Shown: positions 1 through 9,587 of the stretch, in pieces
Layout: every line of letters begins with the position of its first letter
Position numbering within the stretch: position 1 is the first letter of the stretch
Assembly: GCF_013874595.1 (NCBI RefSeq)
Contig: NZ_CP059431.1
Span: 2,046,001 to 2,110,000 of the forward strand
Direction: 5' to 3'
Origin: Flavobacterium sp. xlx-214
Lineage (GTDB): Bacteria > Bacteroidota > Bacteroidia > Flavobacteriales > Flavobacteriaceae
DNA length: 64,000 bases
Made by a program: the position numbers and the translations under genes
The notes under the pieces: generated by a model
The model's database searches: none
What the model saw: only the letters and a program-made list of their open reading frames with translations
Told to the model about the DNA's origin: nothing

Positions 1-275
1 GCCAATTTAAAGGTGCTGCAAGTAACTTAATTGTGGCTAATGATGTCCTAATTTTTGGGAATACAAAAGTTTCAGACTCAATGACTTTTTCTGGAACATT
101 GTATGCATTAGAAGCAAAAAATGGCAAAGAAATATGGAAGATGGAAACAAATTCGTCCTTTACACAAGGAATTGTTGCGGTGGAAGATGTTATCCTATAT
201 ACAGGGACAGAATTACCTCCCGTAGAGAGTGGTGATTTTGGCAATTCTACAGATCATCTCTATTTCGTAAAATAG
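1..275 (+). CDS. PQQ-like beta-propeller protein, C-terminal fragment
   Basis: The frame is open from the left edge of the window, so only about the last 90 residues are seen. The segment TLYALEAKNGKEIWKME is a typical blade of PQQ-type (BamB-like) beta-propellers, in which each repeat carries a G-x-x-x-W motif. Such proteins are usually periplasmic or secreted scaffolds or enzymes. No sorting domain follows the propeller. The start, signal peptide and full blade count lie outside the window, so a specific role cannot be assigned. Confidence 0.6.
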   Translation, partial: QFKGAASNLIVANDVLIFGNTKVSDSMTFSGTLYALEAKNGKEIWKMETNSSFTQGIVAVEDVILYTGTELPPVESGDFGNSTDHLYFVK

Positions 276-525
276 TAAACAATGTAGAATAATGTATTAT
301 TTATAGTTTATTAAAGTTAAGGATTTTTAAATCCCTCATTTGTTTTTGTTTAATTGTCATTCTTTATTTATATCTGAACGTCACATCTAATGGTTTAGGC
401 GAATCGCATAGGACGACTGCATCTTCGATAACATCTTCTTTTCCATTTCCCCTCTTGTTCTTGTGGGGTAATGGAAAGAAGAATCTTTCTGTCGATGGCA
501 GGCTGTTCCCTTTTTCAATGGATTT

Positions 526-898
526 ATGGTTTCTGCCCAGCAAACCGTAGGAACGCCACTTAACGGAACGGTGAAAATAGATGGCTGTTTCCTAAAACCG
601 ATTACTTCGCACAGTGTACGTAAGCATTATAAAAATCGATATGAACGGAAATATGACAGCTGTATGGCAGGACACTTTTGCGACTACAAAAGCCGTAGAT
701 CAGGATTTTACCTTGCCCCAAACGGTAGAAAATGGCGAAAGGTTTGTATTTAAAGTGGCTTCACAGTCAAATATCGATTGGAAAACATTATCATTGACAC
801 CTCGTTTATACTATATCTACCTATCTGGCGATGACCGTGGTAACCAATCCAGACGGTTCGCCGATGTTGGAGTTTTTACCAGCGATACATTAGGTTAA
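526..898 (+). pseudogene. Decayed fragment of a large secreted/Rhs-like protein
   Basis: Two overlapping frames carry parts of one protein. Frame 1 (from 526) reads SAQQTVGTPLNGTVKIDG and then becomes nonsense. The other frame, from about 614 to 898, reads VSIIKIDMNGNMTAVWQDTF and later FVFKVASQSNIDWKTLSLTP. That last pattern (FKV-S-S-I-W-P) recalls beta-sandwich segments of big SpvB/Rhs-like surface proteins, but the resemblance is from memory and weak. No good start exists and the ends are truncated, so I read this as the leftover of a disrupted gene. The flanks 276-525 and 899-1101 show no other gene. Confidence 0.35.
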
Positions 899-955
899 AA
901 AAACAATACTTTTGATCTACTCATAATTACCTAAGTGAATTTGAACGGTTTTTAG

Positions 956-963
956 TATATTTG
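956..963 (+). promoter_or_regulatory. Candidate -7 box before the Fe-S protein
   Basis: TATATTTG matches the Bacteroidota sigma-ABfr -7 consensus TAnnTTTG and lies about 140 bp before the gene starting at 1102. No clear -33 TTG is visible at the usual spacing. Confidence 0.35.
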
Positions 964-1101
964 CTATTGAGCGAACGGAAACGTATTGAAAAGCAAAGCA
1001 ATAAGCACCGTTACCAAATCGTTACCTGACTTTTTTGATAATCTTTATAAAAGCTTAGTATTCAGACGATACAGCTTTTTCCTGAAAACTTTAAAATAAA
1101 A

Positions 1102-1305
1102 ATGGAAGTACACGAATATACAAACGGAGAAGTTACTATTTTATGGAAACCAAATTTATGCGCACACGCAGGTGTTTGTGTAAAAATGTTGCCTAACGTT
1201 TACAATCCAAAAAATAGACCTTGGATAGTTCCTGAAAATGCAACCTCAAATCAAATAATAGAGCAAGTAAATAAATGTCCTAGTGGTGCTTTAAGTATAA
1301 AATAA
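1102..1305 (+). CDS. Small (4Fe-4S)-binding protein, divergent mono-cluster ferredoxin family
   Basis: A 67-residue protein matching in layout the divergent single-cluster ferredoxins (Fer4_19/YjdI type). Cysteines appear in CAHAGVC in the N-terminal half and in NKCPSGAL near the C-terminus, the last being the usual CP motif of ferredoxin cluster ligands. The family is probably cytosolic and its partner is usually unknown. The ATG at 1102 leaves the expected short N-terminus. It ends three bases before the convergent gene at 1309-1953, with no room for a separate terminator. Confidence 0.7.
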   Translation: MEVHEYTNGEVTILWKPNLCAHAGVCVKMLPNVYNPKNRPWIVPENATSNQIIEQVNKCPSGALSIK

Positions 1306-1308
1306 CAA

Positions 1309-1953
1309 CTATTTTACTTTATTGTTTTTCTTCCACTGTTTAATATAATCAAACACTTTATTGTATGAAAATTCACCATAATAGGTATTGTAATCTCCAT
1401 TAGGAAAAATAATTACAAAGCTGGCATACCAATAATGATATTCAGCAAAAAAACGTTTTTCTATTTCCCCTTTTGGATCTTTTTTCCATGGCATGTATTC
1501 ATGATTTTTATACACGTTCCTAGATTCTTTTTTGTACAAAAATAAAGTTTGTCCTTCTATTGTTTTGTTCAACTTATCTTCAAAAGCATCGGTTTCTTCT
1601 TTGAAAATTTTAGGACCATTAGGATTTGGGTTTTTAGAAGTATTTGCTGCATCAGGTCCTGGATAATAATAAATAAACAACGGTTTTTCGGAACTTAAAT
1701 TTGTAGATAATGAACCGTTTAAGCTATTTATTAGTTCTTTATAATCTTTAATTTTTCCTTTACTTTCACGTTCTTTAATAAGTTTAAAGGTAGTTCCTTC
1801 TTCATTTTGTCCAACCAAAACACCTTTGCTTTGAATTTCGTTGAATTTACTATAGCTAATTTCTTTTCCATCAAAATTGAAATATTTTTTCTGAGTTTGA
1901 GATGTTGCTAATAAAGGCAAAAAAGTAAGTAACAAAAGAACTGTTTTTTTCAT
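1309..1953 (-). CDS. Secreted hypothetical protein
   Basis: A 214-residue protein with a clear signal peptide (MKKTVLLLLTFLPLLATSQ), probably cleaved after TSQ. The mature part is rich in Lys, Tyr and Phe; the C-terminal half contains WYASFVIIFPNGDYNTYYGEF. I do not recognise a named family. The pattern of a short signal and a soluble body suggests a periplasmic or surface protein. It is convergent with the small Fe-S gene and divergent from ychF. Confidence 0.6.
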   Translation of the reverse strand: MKKTVLLLLTFLPLLATSQTQKKYFNFDGKEISYSKFNEIQSKGVLVGQNEEGTTFKLIKERESKGKIKDYKELINSLNGSLSTNLSSEKPLFIYYYPGPDAANTSKNPNPNGPKIFKEETDAFEDKLNKTIEGQTLFLYKKESRNVYKNHEYMPWKKDPKGEIEKRFFAEYHYWYASFVIIFPNGDYNTYYGEFSYNKVFDYIKQWKKNNKVK

Positions 1954-2038
1954 AAGAGGTTATTTTTTTATAAATATACTTTTTAAAATGTATAAATCAA
2001 ACTGTTAAGTAATATCGAAAAAATTCAATAAAAAAAGA

Positions 2039-2046
2039 TATATTTG
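2039..2046 (+). promoter_or_regulatory. -7 box of the ychF promoter
   Basis: TATATTTG is a full match to TAnnTTTG and lies 34 bp before the ychF ATG, a normal leader length for this phylum. The -33 element is not obvious. Confidence 0.5.
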
Positions 2047-2079
2047 CAACTTCAAAAATCGACATAATAATACATATAT

Positions 2080-3174
2080 ATGAAAGCAGGAATTGTAGGA
2101 TTACCAAATGTAGGAAAATCAACGTTATTTAACTGTTTATCAAATGCTAAAGCGCAAAGTGCTAACTTTCCGTTTTGTACTATAGAACCTAATGTTGGTG
2201 TGGTAAATGTACCCGATCCAAGAATCAATAAGTTAGAAGAATTGGTAAAACCAGAGCGCGTGCAAATGGCAACTGTTGAAATAGTTGATATTGCTGGTTT
2301 GGTTAAAGGTGCAAGTAAAGGCGAAGGTTTAGGAAATCAATTTTTAGGAAATATACGCGAGTGTAACGCTATTATTCACGTTTTGCGTTGTTTTGATAAT
2401 GATAATATTGTGCACGTTGATGGTAGTGTTGATCCTATTCGCGATAAAGAAACCATTGATATTGAATTACAATTAAAAGATTTAGAAACGGTTGAAAAGC
2501 GCTTAGAAAAAGTAAAAAAAGCAGCAAAAACAGGAAACAAAGAAGCACAAGTTGAGGCAGCTTTGTTAGAGCGTATTCGCGAAGCTTTATTACAAGCAAA
2601 ATCAGCACGTACTATTACTCCTCAAAGTCAAGAAGAAGAAGCTTTATTTGATGCTTTTCAATTAATTACTGCAAAACCTGTTCTTTATGTTTGTAATGTA
2701 AATGAGGATGCAGCAGTAAATGGAAACGTTTATGTTGATAAAGTAAAAGAATTGGTTAAGGATGAAGATGCTGAAGTAATTATTTTATCGGTTGGTGCAG
2801 AGGCTGATATTACTGAGTTGGAAAGTTATGAAGAACGTCAGGTTTTCTTAGAAGATATGGGATTATCAGAACCAGGGTCGGCTGTTTTAATTCGTGCAGC
2901 TTATAAGTTACTTAACTTGCAAACATATTTTACAGCAGGTGTAAAAGAAGTGCGTGCGTGGACCATTAATGTAGGTGATACAGCACCTAAAGCGGCAGGC
3001 GTTATTCATACCGATTTTGAAAAAGGATTTATTCGTGCTGAAGTAATTGCTTTTAATGATTACGAATCTTACGGATCTGAAGCTAAAGTGAAAGAAGCAG
3101 GAAAACTTCGTGTTGAAGGTAAAGAATATATAGTGAAAGATGGTGATGTAATGCATTTCCGTTTTAACGTTTAA
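2080..3174 (+). CDS. ychF: Redox-regulated ATPase/GTPase YchF
   Basis: A 364-residue OBG-family P-loop protein, the usual length for YchF/OLA1. It binds nucleotide (ATP preferred in studied members) and associates with ribosomes. G1 is GLPNVGKST at residues 5-13, G3 is [10 protein letters not shown], and the NVNE segment near residue 205 is the unusual G4 that explains relaxed nucleotide choice. A central coiled coil (about 125-190) and a C-terminal TGS domain ending in [11 protein letters not shown] complete the fold. It is monocistronic: its own promoter lies upstream and a hairpin terminator follows directly. Confidence 0.95.
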   Translation: MKAGIVGLPNVGKSTLFNCLSNAKAQSANFPFCTIEPNVGVVNVPDPRINKLEELVKPERVQMATVEIVDIAGLVKGASKGEGLGNQFLGNIRECNAIIHVLRCFDNDNIVHVDGSVDPIRDKETIDIELQLKDLETVEKRLEKVKKAAKTGNKEAQVEAALLERIREALLQAKSARTITPQSQEEEALFDAFQLITAKPVLYVCNVNEDAAVNGNVYVDKVKELVKDEDAEVIILSVGAEADITELESYEERQVFLEDMGLSEPGSAVLIRAAYKLLNLQTYFTAGVKEVRAWTINVGDTAPKAAGVIHTDFEKGFIRAEVIAFNDYESYGSEAKVKEAGKLRVEGKEYIVKDGDVMHFRFNV

Positions 3175-3175
3175 A

Positions 3176-3210
3176 TAAAAAGTCGAATTTTAAAATTCGA
3201 CTTTTTTTTA
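3176..3210 (+). terminator. Rho-independent terminator after ychF
   Basis: An 11-bp stem (AGTCGAATTTT / AAAATTCGACT) is flanked by an A-run on the left and a T-run on the right, so it could work in both directions. Confidence 0.8.
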
Positions 3211-3247
3211 TCCTTTTTTTTTCTACTTTTGGTAAAAACCAAAAAAC

Positions 3248-4339
3248 ATGAAAAAACTATTATTCTTTAGCTCAATGCTTTGTATTTTATTGAGTATCAC
3301 GTCTTGTGCTACTTTTTTAAATGATAATTACAAGCATGTAACCGTTTACTCAAATATAAAAAATGCTACTATTATTTTAAACGATAGTTTGTATACTTCA
3401 CCAGCATCTATAAAAGTAAAACGCGATAATAAACCTTTAAAGTTTACATTAAAAAGCGATAGTTTAAATCTTTCAAAAGAGTTTCTTATAAAATCTAAAA
3501 GTAAGGGTGCTTTTGTGTGGGGAAATTTACCTATGACTATAGCTGCTCCCGTTGGTTTATTGATTGATGTAACCAATGAAAAACGATTTGAATATCCATC
3601 GATCATTCATCTTAATTATTTTGATGAAAACTTAACGGTAAAGGAAATGAGAGCGGCGCGTCATAAATATTTTACAGAGAATGAAGATTATATGGAAGAT
3701 TATGCGCAAGAACTTCGTAGAGAAGAGCGCGCAAAAGCTTTTGAAAAAAATAAGTTAAGAACCAAAGGAGATATTATTCATAATTACATTTTGCCAGGTT
3801 TAACTGTTTTTAATGCTAGACCAGAAGGACCTAAAATGAATACCGCAGGATTAATGAAAGTAGGATACGGAATGGATTATCTTTATAAGGATAACATGTT
3901 TGTAAATGCCGATGTTATTTTGAAAACTAATTTTTTTGATCCAATTTTTTCAACAATTTTTTTAAAAACGAGGATTGCTAATCCAGAATTAAGTATTACA
4001 AATAATCACAGATTGAATCGTTTTGAAGTAGGTTATGGATTGTCTTTCCAATATTTCTTTTATTTTACGTCTGTTAGATGTATAGGATGTAGTAGTGAGA
4101 GACCTGAATTTGCAGGAGATTTGATCACAGAACAAAAGCCTAATATCAAAGAAGGTTATTTTACCCTGAGTCCAAAAATTAAAACGGCTTATCAATTAAA
4201 TAGAAGATTGTATGTTGGTGCGTTTTATCAACCTTCTTTGTTAAAATTCAGTAGTTCTAGTAATAATACAGGTGTTGATCATATCTTTGGTATCGATTTT
4301 CGTTTCAAAGCAAAATCTTCTAAAAAATTCAACCAATAA
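3248..4339 (+). CDS. Lipoprotein, first of two tandem paralogues
   Basis: A 363-residue protein with a lipoprotein signal ending LSITSC (lipidated Cys20). Residues 30-75 (VTVYSNIKNATIILND, then PASIKVKRDNKPLKF) look like a PEGA-type beta domain that decorates envelope proteins. A short hydrophobic stretch (PMTIAAPVGLLIDVTNEKRFEYP) follows, then a charged helix and a C-terminal region with alternating aromatic strands that may be a small barrel or sandwich. The next gene has the same architecture, and the two are 8 bp apart, so they are co-transcribed. Function unknown. Confidence 0.6.
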   Translation: MKKLLFFSSMLCILLSITSCATFLNDNYKHVTVYSNIKNATIILNDSLYTSPASIKVKRDNKPLKFTLKSDSLNLSKEFLIKSKSKGAFVWGNLPMTIAAPVGLLIDVTNEKRFEYPSIIHLNYFDENLTVKEMRAARHKYFTENEDYMEDYAQELRREERAKAFEKNKLRTKGDIIHNYILPGLTVFNARPEGPKMNTAGLMKVGYGMDYLYKDNMFVNADVILKTNFFDPIFSTIFLKTRIANPELSITNNHRLNRFEVGYGLSFQYFFYFTSVRCIGCSSERPEFAGDLITEQKPNIKEGYFTLSPKIKTAYQLNRRLYVGAFYQPSLLKFSSSSNNTGVDHIFGIDFRFKAKSSKKFNQ

Positions 4340-4347
4340 AAACCAAA

Positions 4348-5442
4348 ATGAAACACTTTTTTACAGCTTGCATTATTTTATGTGCGCTTATTTTTACATC
4401 ATGCAGCACTATTTTAGGAACAAAAAATCAACGATTGTATGTTTTTTCTAATGCAGAATCAGCTCAAGTAACCGTAAATGATTCTGTTTATAATTTGCCT
4501 GCCAACATTTATGTAAAGCGTAGTAAAAATCCTTTAAAAATGTCTTATCAATCCAATACAAAACAAGTTGATACCTTATTAAAGGCAAGACACGGCGCTT
4601 TGTTTGTTTTAGGAAATGTTTTAAACGCACCTGCTTTTGGTGCTGGCTATATTGTAGATTTAACCAATCATAAGCGCTTTAGATATAAGAAAAACATTTT
4701 TTTTAACGATAAAGATAGTTTGCAAACTTATGAGTTAAATGCTGAACGATATTTAGCAAAACGCAATATTGTTGACGAAGCTCAAAAAGACTCTGTACAT
4801 CAGAAATTTAAAACTAGTTTCTTTGCTGCCGATGCTAAAAGAAAAATTAGTGAAGCCAAAGAATTTAAGAAATTTAATCCTACCGAAGGTACTCTTAGGT
4901 TTAATTTACAGCCACCTACTTTATTTTTAATAGGTTTATCTAAAGAAAATCAAAAAATAAATCGTTTTACTAATACAGTAGGGGGTGTTGGTTTAGGTTT
5001 AGGTTTTGATTATTATTATAAAAATGACCGCTTTTTCTCTTTTGAAACTTCGGTAAAAGGAAATGTTTTCGATATTATGTGGTGGACATCAAACGATAGA
5101 GAGTCTTATAAATATGATGTTTCTTTGCGTAATGGGCATCGTTGGAAACGATTTGAGGTTAGTTATGGCGCCTCTTTTACTTATTCTGAGTATAATTACA
5201 AGGTATTTAGACAACCAAACTATGGTAATGTTGTACCTATGTTTTCTGACGATGATGATTATTCAACTAAATTCTATACAAATTATCAAACGTTTGGGTT
5301 TTCTACATTGTTTCATTATCAATTAACATCAGTTATGTTTGTTGGTATTCGTTATAATCCATCTATTTACAGTACTAGACAAACAGGAAGTGGTTTTAAT
5401 TATGAACATGTTTTAGGCTTTGATTACCGCATAAAATTTTAA
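4348..5442 (+). CDS. Lipoprotein, second of two tandem paralogues
   Basis: A 364-residue protein, nearly the same length as its neighbour. It has a lipobox (IFTSC, Cys19), a PEGA-like segment (RLYVFSNAESAQVTVND, PANIYVKRSKNPLKM), the same hydrophobic hinge with IVDLTNHKRFRY, and a C-terminal strand-rich region ending HVLGFDYRIKF. The match along the whole length shows a local gene duplication that has since diverged strongly. It is followed after one base by the 177-aa gene, forming a three-gene unit. Confidence 0.6.
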   Translation: MKHFFTACIILCALIFTSCSTILGTKNQRLYVFSNAESAQVTVNDSVYNLPANIYVKRSKNPLKMSYQSNTKQVDTLLKARHGALFVLGNVLNAPAFGAGYIVDLTNHKRFRYKKNIFFNDKDSLQTYELNAERYLAKRNIVDEAQKDSVHQKFKTSFFAADAKRKISEAKEFKKFNPTEGTLRFNLQPPTLFLIGLSKENQKINRFTNTVGGVGLGLGFDYYYKNDRFFSFETSVKGNVFDIMWWTSNDRESYKYDVSLRNGHRWKRFEVSYGASFTYSEYNYKVFRQPNYGNVVPMFSDDDDYSTKFYTNYQTFGFSTLFHYQLTSVMFVGIRYNPSIYSTRQTGSGFNYEHVLGFDYRIKF

Positions 5443-5443
5443 T

Positions 5444-5977
5444 ATGTACAATCGTTTTAATTTTTACAAACATACTTTTGCCATTTTTAATAAGGTTGCG
5501 GCACCTGATAATTTCGAAAAAGCACAATATATAAGCAAGCATGGCAGTCAATATTTTTTTACTACTAACGGAGTTTATCGTTATTCAAATCATTGGGGCA
5601 GAGTAGGAAATTGTAGATGGCGCTTAAATGGGATTGATTTTAAACAGCAAACCTCTTTTTGGGGATATTGCCCTTGGACCAATTTTTATAAGAACAATGA
5701 TTCTGAAGCTTTATTTTTTATTGAAAATGTAGGTGCCGATAAATTTTCTTATAATCATATAAATAACACAGATAAAGCAAATGTAACTGTAAGATCTGCA
5801 ACAGAAACGGCTAGAGTTTTAAAAAAAATAAGTGAAATTTTAACCGATGAATCTTGGGCTAAACATTTGTTATTTGATGATTATCAAGTAGTACAGCAAC
5901 ATTTTATCTATCAGTTAATTCAAACTAAAAAAAGTTTTCTTCAAATAAAACAAGAATATATTGCCATAAAAAAGTAA
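5444..5977 (+). CDS. Hypothetical protein, 177 aa
   Basis: A soluble protein without signal peptide or membrane segment. It is rich in Trp, Phe and Tyr near residues 45-75 (HWGRVGNCRWRL, FWGYCPWTNFY), suggesting a compact beta domain, followed by a helical C-terminal half. It starts one base after the second lipoprotein stop, so it is probably translated from the same mRNA. I do not recognise the family. Confidence 0.5.
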   Translation: MYNRFNFYKHTFAIFNKVAAPDNFEKAQYISKHGSQYFFTTNGVYRYSNHWGRVGNCRWRLNGIDFKQQTSFWGYCPWTNFYKNNDSEALFFIENVGADKFSYNHINNTDKANVTVRSATETARVLKKISEILTDESWAKHLLFDDYQVVQQHFIYQLIQTKKSFLQIKQEYIAIKK

Positions 5978-6028
5978 AAAAAGGTACTTTTCTTATCAAA
6001 TTTCGTATTTTTAAATAAAAATAGAATT

Positions 6029-6706
6029 GTGAAAATAGTTAAGAAAATTATTGGTTATCTTTTTATAGGGCTTGGTGTTTTGGTAGTTTATGCCATTATT
6101 GCTACGCTGTTGTCTTATGTTCCCGTAAATTCAGATCAATCTGATAATAAGGATCAAAATACTTCAATTTATATTTTAACAAATGGAGTGCATACAGATA
6201 TTGTGGTTCCGTATTTTAACGAAACGTATGATTGGCGTACTTATTTAGATACTTCTTTAACTCCTGGGAAAAGAACTTCTGCTGAATGGGTTGGTTTTGG
6301 TTGGGGCGATAAAGGCTTTTATTTACAAACACCTGAATGGAAAGATTTAAAAGCGTCTGTTGCTTTTAATGCTGCTTTTGGTTTGAGTGAATCTGCCATG
6401 CATGTTACTTATCATGATAAATTAATTGCAGGTGAAGATTGTGTAGAAATTAAACTGAACAAAGATCAGTACAAAGCTTTATGCAATTTTATTTTAGAAC
6501 GTTTTGATCAAAAGAATGATAAATTTGTAATGATAAATACAGACCAAAATTATGGTTTAAATGATGTTTTTTACGAAGCAAAAGGTAAGTACAGTTTGTT
6601 TTATACTTGTAATTCTTGGGCAAACGGAGCCTTAAAATCTGCAGGATTAAAGGCAAGTTTATTCACACTTTGGGATAAAGGAATTTTTTATCAATACAAG
6701 AAATAA
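6029..6706 (+). CDS. DUF2459/TIGR02117 family membrane-anchored protein
   Basis: 225 residues with an N-terminal membrane anchor (about residues 6-29) and an outside domain opening YILTNGVHTDIVVPY, the hallmark of DUF2459. Further conserved-looking pieces are WVGFGWGDKGFYLQTPEW and YTCNSWANGALKSAG, where His, Cys and Asn could form a hydrolase-like site. The family has been called urease-associated, but its reaction is not known. The start is GTG at 6029, chosen because it gives a short positive N-terminus before the anchor. The stop is 2 bp before the yihY-like gene. Confidence 0.75.
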   Translation: MKIVKKIIGYLFIGLGVLVVYAIIATLLSYVPVNSDQSDNKDQNTSIYILTNGVHTDIVVPYFNETYDWRTYLDTSLTPGKRTSAEWVGFGWGDKGFYLQTPEWKDLKASVAFNAAFGLSESAMHVTYHDKLIAGEDCVEIKLNKDQYKALCNFILERFDQKNDKFVMINTDQNYGLNDVFYEAKGKYSLFYTCNSWANGALKSAGLKASLFTLWDKGIFYQYKK

Positions 6707-6708
6707 TT

Positions 6709-7668
6709 ATGGTAAAAGATAAATTTAAAGGCATATTTAATTTATTTAAGGTTTCGGTAAACGAGTTTATCGATGATAACTGTATGAAATTAAGTGCTTC
6801 ACTTTCTTATTATACCATATTTTCTATACCGCCATTAGCTATTTTAATTATTTCGTTAGCAGGTTATTTTTTTGGAGAAGAGGCGGTGACTGGCGAGTTT
6901 TTTGGTCAAATTCAAAATTTAGTTGGTGATAAAGCTGCATTTCAAATTCAAGAAGCCATTAAAAACATCAAACTATCTAATAATTTAAGCATTGCAACTA
7001 TTATTGGGGTTATAACTTTGTTATTTTCAGCATCAGGAATTTTTGCCGAAATACAAAGTTCAATCAATTATATTTGGGAGCTTAAGCCCAAACCTAAAAA
7101 AGGATTCATTCGTTTTATTGTTAATAGATTGCTTTCTTTTTCAATGGTTGGTGCCTTAGGATTTATCCTTTTAGTCAGTTTAATTGTAAATACGGTAATT
7201 GATTATTTATACGATTATTTAAGTGGATTGTTTCACAGCGATACAGTAGCTCTAGCTTCGTGGATAAATACAGGCATTGTGGCATTAATTATTACTGTTA
7301 TTTTTGGATTTATTTTTAAAACGTTACCCGATGGTAAATTAGGTTGGAAAGAAACTATTGTAGGTTCTAGCTTTACTGCTATTTTATTTATGATTGGTAA
7401 ATGGGGAATTGGTTTGTATTTAGGTAATTCTGATAAAATGGATTTATACGGTGCTGCGGGTTCTATCTTAATAATTTTGGTTTGGGTGTATTATTCTGCC
7501 ATTATTCTTTATTTTGGTGCGGTTTTTACCAAAAATTACTCCGAAATGTACGGAAAACCTATTCAACCCAATGCGTATACAATGCGAGTTATTTTTAAAG
7601 AAGAAGAAGTAAAGTTTGCTAAAACCGATCAAGAAATTAATGAGAAATTAGCTTCAAATCAAAAGTAA
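6709..7668 (+). CDS. YihY/BrkB family inner-membrane protein
   Basis: 319 residues with about six membrane helices, as usual for this family. The N-terminal motif CMKLSASLSYYTIFSIPPLAIL is the signature segment of the YihY/BrkB group (older name RNase BN, now thought wrong). The central EIQSSINYIWELKPKPKKG loop and the C-terminal GAAGSILIILVWVYYSAIILYFGA helix are also typical. A role in envelope integrity is assumed for the family but not proven. It is translationally close to the DUF2459 gene upstream. Confidence 0.85.
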   Translation: MVKDKFKGIFNLFKVSVNEFIDDNCMKLSASLSYYTIFSIPPLAILIISLAGYFFGEEAVTGEFFGQIQNLVGDKAAFQIQEAIKNIKLSNNLSIATIIGVITLLFSASGIFAEIQSSINYIWELKPKPKKGFIRFIVNRLLSFSMVGALGFILLVSLIVNTVIDYLYDYLSGLFHSDTVALASWINTGIVALIITVIFGFIFKTLPDGKLGWKETIVGSSFTAILFMIGKWGIGLYLGNSDKMDLYGAAGSILIILVWVYYSAIILYFGAVFTKNYSEMYGKPIQPNAYTMRVIFKEEEVKFAKTDQEINEKLASNQK

Positions 7669-7723
7669 ATACTTTTAAATCTGCTTAAAAATCTGTATTT
7701 TTACAGAAAATCACTACTTTTTT

Positions 7724-9577
7724 ATGCAACAAGAATCTCAGTATACTGAAGATAATATCCGATCACTCGATTGGAAAGAACATATTCGTACACGCCCTGG
7801 AATGTATATTGGTAAATTAGGTGATGGATCATCGCCCGATGATGGTATTTACATTCTTATAAAAGAGGTACTGGATAACTGTATCGACGAATTTGTAATG
7901 GGAGCTGGAAAAACCATCGAAGTTACTGTGAAAGATCGCACTGTATCAGTACGCGATTACGGTCGTGGTATTCCTTTGGGTAAAGTTGTTGAAGTAGTGT
8001 CAAGAATGAATACCGGTGGTAAGTACGATTCAAAAGCCTTTAAAAAATCAGTAGGTTTAAATGGGGTAGGTACAAAAGCCGTTAATGCGTTATCGTCTTT
8101 TTTTCGTGTAGAATCTGTACGTGATAATCAGCAAAAAGCAGCCGAATTTAGTGCGGGTAATTTAACTTTAGAAGAAGATTTAGTTGAGACCACAAAGCGT
8201 AAAGGAACAAAAGTTACTTTCACTGCTGATGATACCATCTTTAAAAACTATAAATTCCGTAACGATTATATTGTTCGGATGCTTAAAAACTACTGTTATT
8301 TAAATAAAGGATTAACCATTATTTATAACGGTGAAAAGTTTTTCTCTGAAAACGGATTAAAAGATTTACTTCAAGAAACCATTACCGAAGATGATATGAT
8401 TTACCCAATTATTCATTTGGAAGGAAATGATATCGAAATTGCTTTAACACATAGCAAATCACAGTATTCTGAAGAGTATTATTCGTTTGTTAACGGTCAA
8501 AATACAACGCAAGGGGGTACACATTTAGCAGCTTTTAAAGAGGCGGTTGTACGTACTTTAAAAGAGTTTTATAATAAAAATTTCGAAGCATCTGATATTC
8601 GTAAATCCATTGTTTCTGCAATTTCGTTAAAGGTTGAAGAACCTGTTTTTGAGTCGCAAACCAAAACCAAGTTAGGATCAACTGATATGGGACCTAATTT
8701 GCCTACAGTGCGTACTTTTGTAAATGATTTTATCAAAACAAAACTTGATAATTTCTTGCATAAAAACCCAGAAGTAGCCGATGCTTTATTACGTAAAATT
8801 CTTCAAGCCGAACGCGAGCGTAAAGAACTTTCTGGTATCAGGAAATTAGCTAAAGATCGTGCTAAAAAAGCATCTTTACACAATAAAAAATTACGTGATT
8901 GCCGTGTGCACTTAACCGATGCTAAAAATCCGCGCAGTTTAGAAAGTACCTTGTTTATTACAGAGGGTAATTCGGCTTCGGGGTCTATTACCAAATCACG
9001 CGATGTTAATACGCAAGCCGTTTTTAGCTTACGAGGAAAACCTTTGAATACGTATGGAATGACCAAAAAAATTGTATACGAAAATGAGGAGTTTAACTTA
9101 CTGCAAGCTGCTTTAAACATCGAAGAAGATTATGAAGATTTACGTTACAACAACATTGTTTTAGCAACCGATGCTGATGTTGATGGTATGCACATTCGTT
9201 TGCTAATGATTACGTTTTTCTTACAATTTTTCCCCGAATTAATTAAAGAAGGACATTTGTATATTTTGCAAACACCCTTGTTTCGTGTGCGTAATAAAAA
9301 GAAAACCATTTATTGTTATACCGATCAGGAAAGAATTGACGCCATTGAAGAGTTAAAACCAAAACCTGAAATTACCCGATTTAAAGGTTTGGGTGAAATT
9401 TCACCAGACGAGTTTAAAAATTTTATTGGCCAAGACATTCGTTTAGAGCCTGTAATGTTAGATAAAGCATCGTCTATAGAAAAATTGTTAGAGTTTTATA
9501 TGGGTAAAAATACACCAGATAGGCAAGAGTTTATCATAGATAATTTAAAAGTTGAATTGGATAAAGTAGAAGCATAG
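7724..9577 (+). CDS. parE: DNA topoisomerase IV subunit B
   Basis: The 617-residue ATPase subunit of a type IIA topoisomerase, which decatenates and relaxes DNA. The GHKL ATP site is seen in [17 protein letters not shown] and [14 protein letters not shown]. The transducer domain follows, then the TOPRIM domain with [13 protein letters not shown] (catalytic Glu) and the metal-binding [10 protein letters not shown]. The length fits ParE rather than the longer GyrB of many phyla. parC begins 10 bp downstream, and the pair form an operon. Confidence 0.93.
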   Translation: MQQESQYTEDNIRSLDWKEHIRTRPGMYIGKLGDGSSPDDGIYILIKEVLDNCIDEFVMGAGKTIEVTVKDRTVSVRDYGRGIPLGKVVEVVSRMNTGGKYDSKAFKKSVGLNGVGTKAVNALSSFFRVESVRDNQQKAAEFSAGNLTLEEDLVETTKRKGTKVTFTADDTIFKNYKFRNDYIVRMLKNYCYLNKGLTIIYNGEKFFSENGLKDLLQETITEDDMIYPIIHLEGNDIEIALTHSKSQYSEEYYSFVNGQNTTQGGTHLAAFKEAVVRTLKEFYNKNFEASDIRKSIVSAISLKVEEPVFESQTKTKLGSTDMGPNLPTVRTFVNDFIKTKLDNFLHKNPEVADALLRKILQAERERKELSGIRKLAKDRAKKASLHNKKLRDCRVHLTDAKNPRSLESTLFITEGNSASGSITKSRDVNTQAVFSLRGKPLNTYGMTKKIVYENEEFNLLQAALNIEEDYEDLRYNNIVLATDADVDGMHIRLLMITFFLQFFPELIKEGHLYILQTPLFRVRNKKKTIYCYTDQERIDAIEELKPKPEITRFKGLGEISPDEFKNFIGQDIRLEPVMLDKASSIEKLLEFYMGKNTPDRQEFIIDNLKVELDKVEA

Positions 9578-9587
9578 CTTTTTAATA

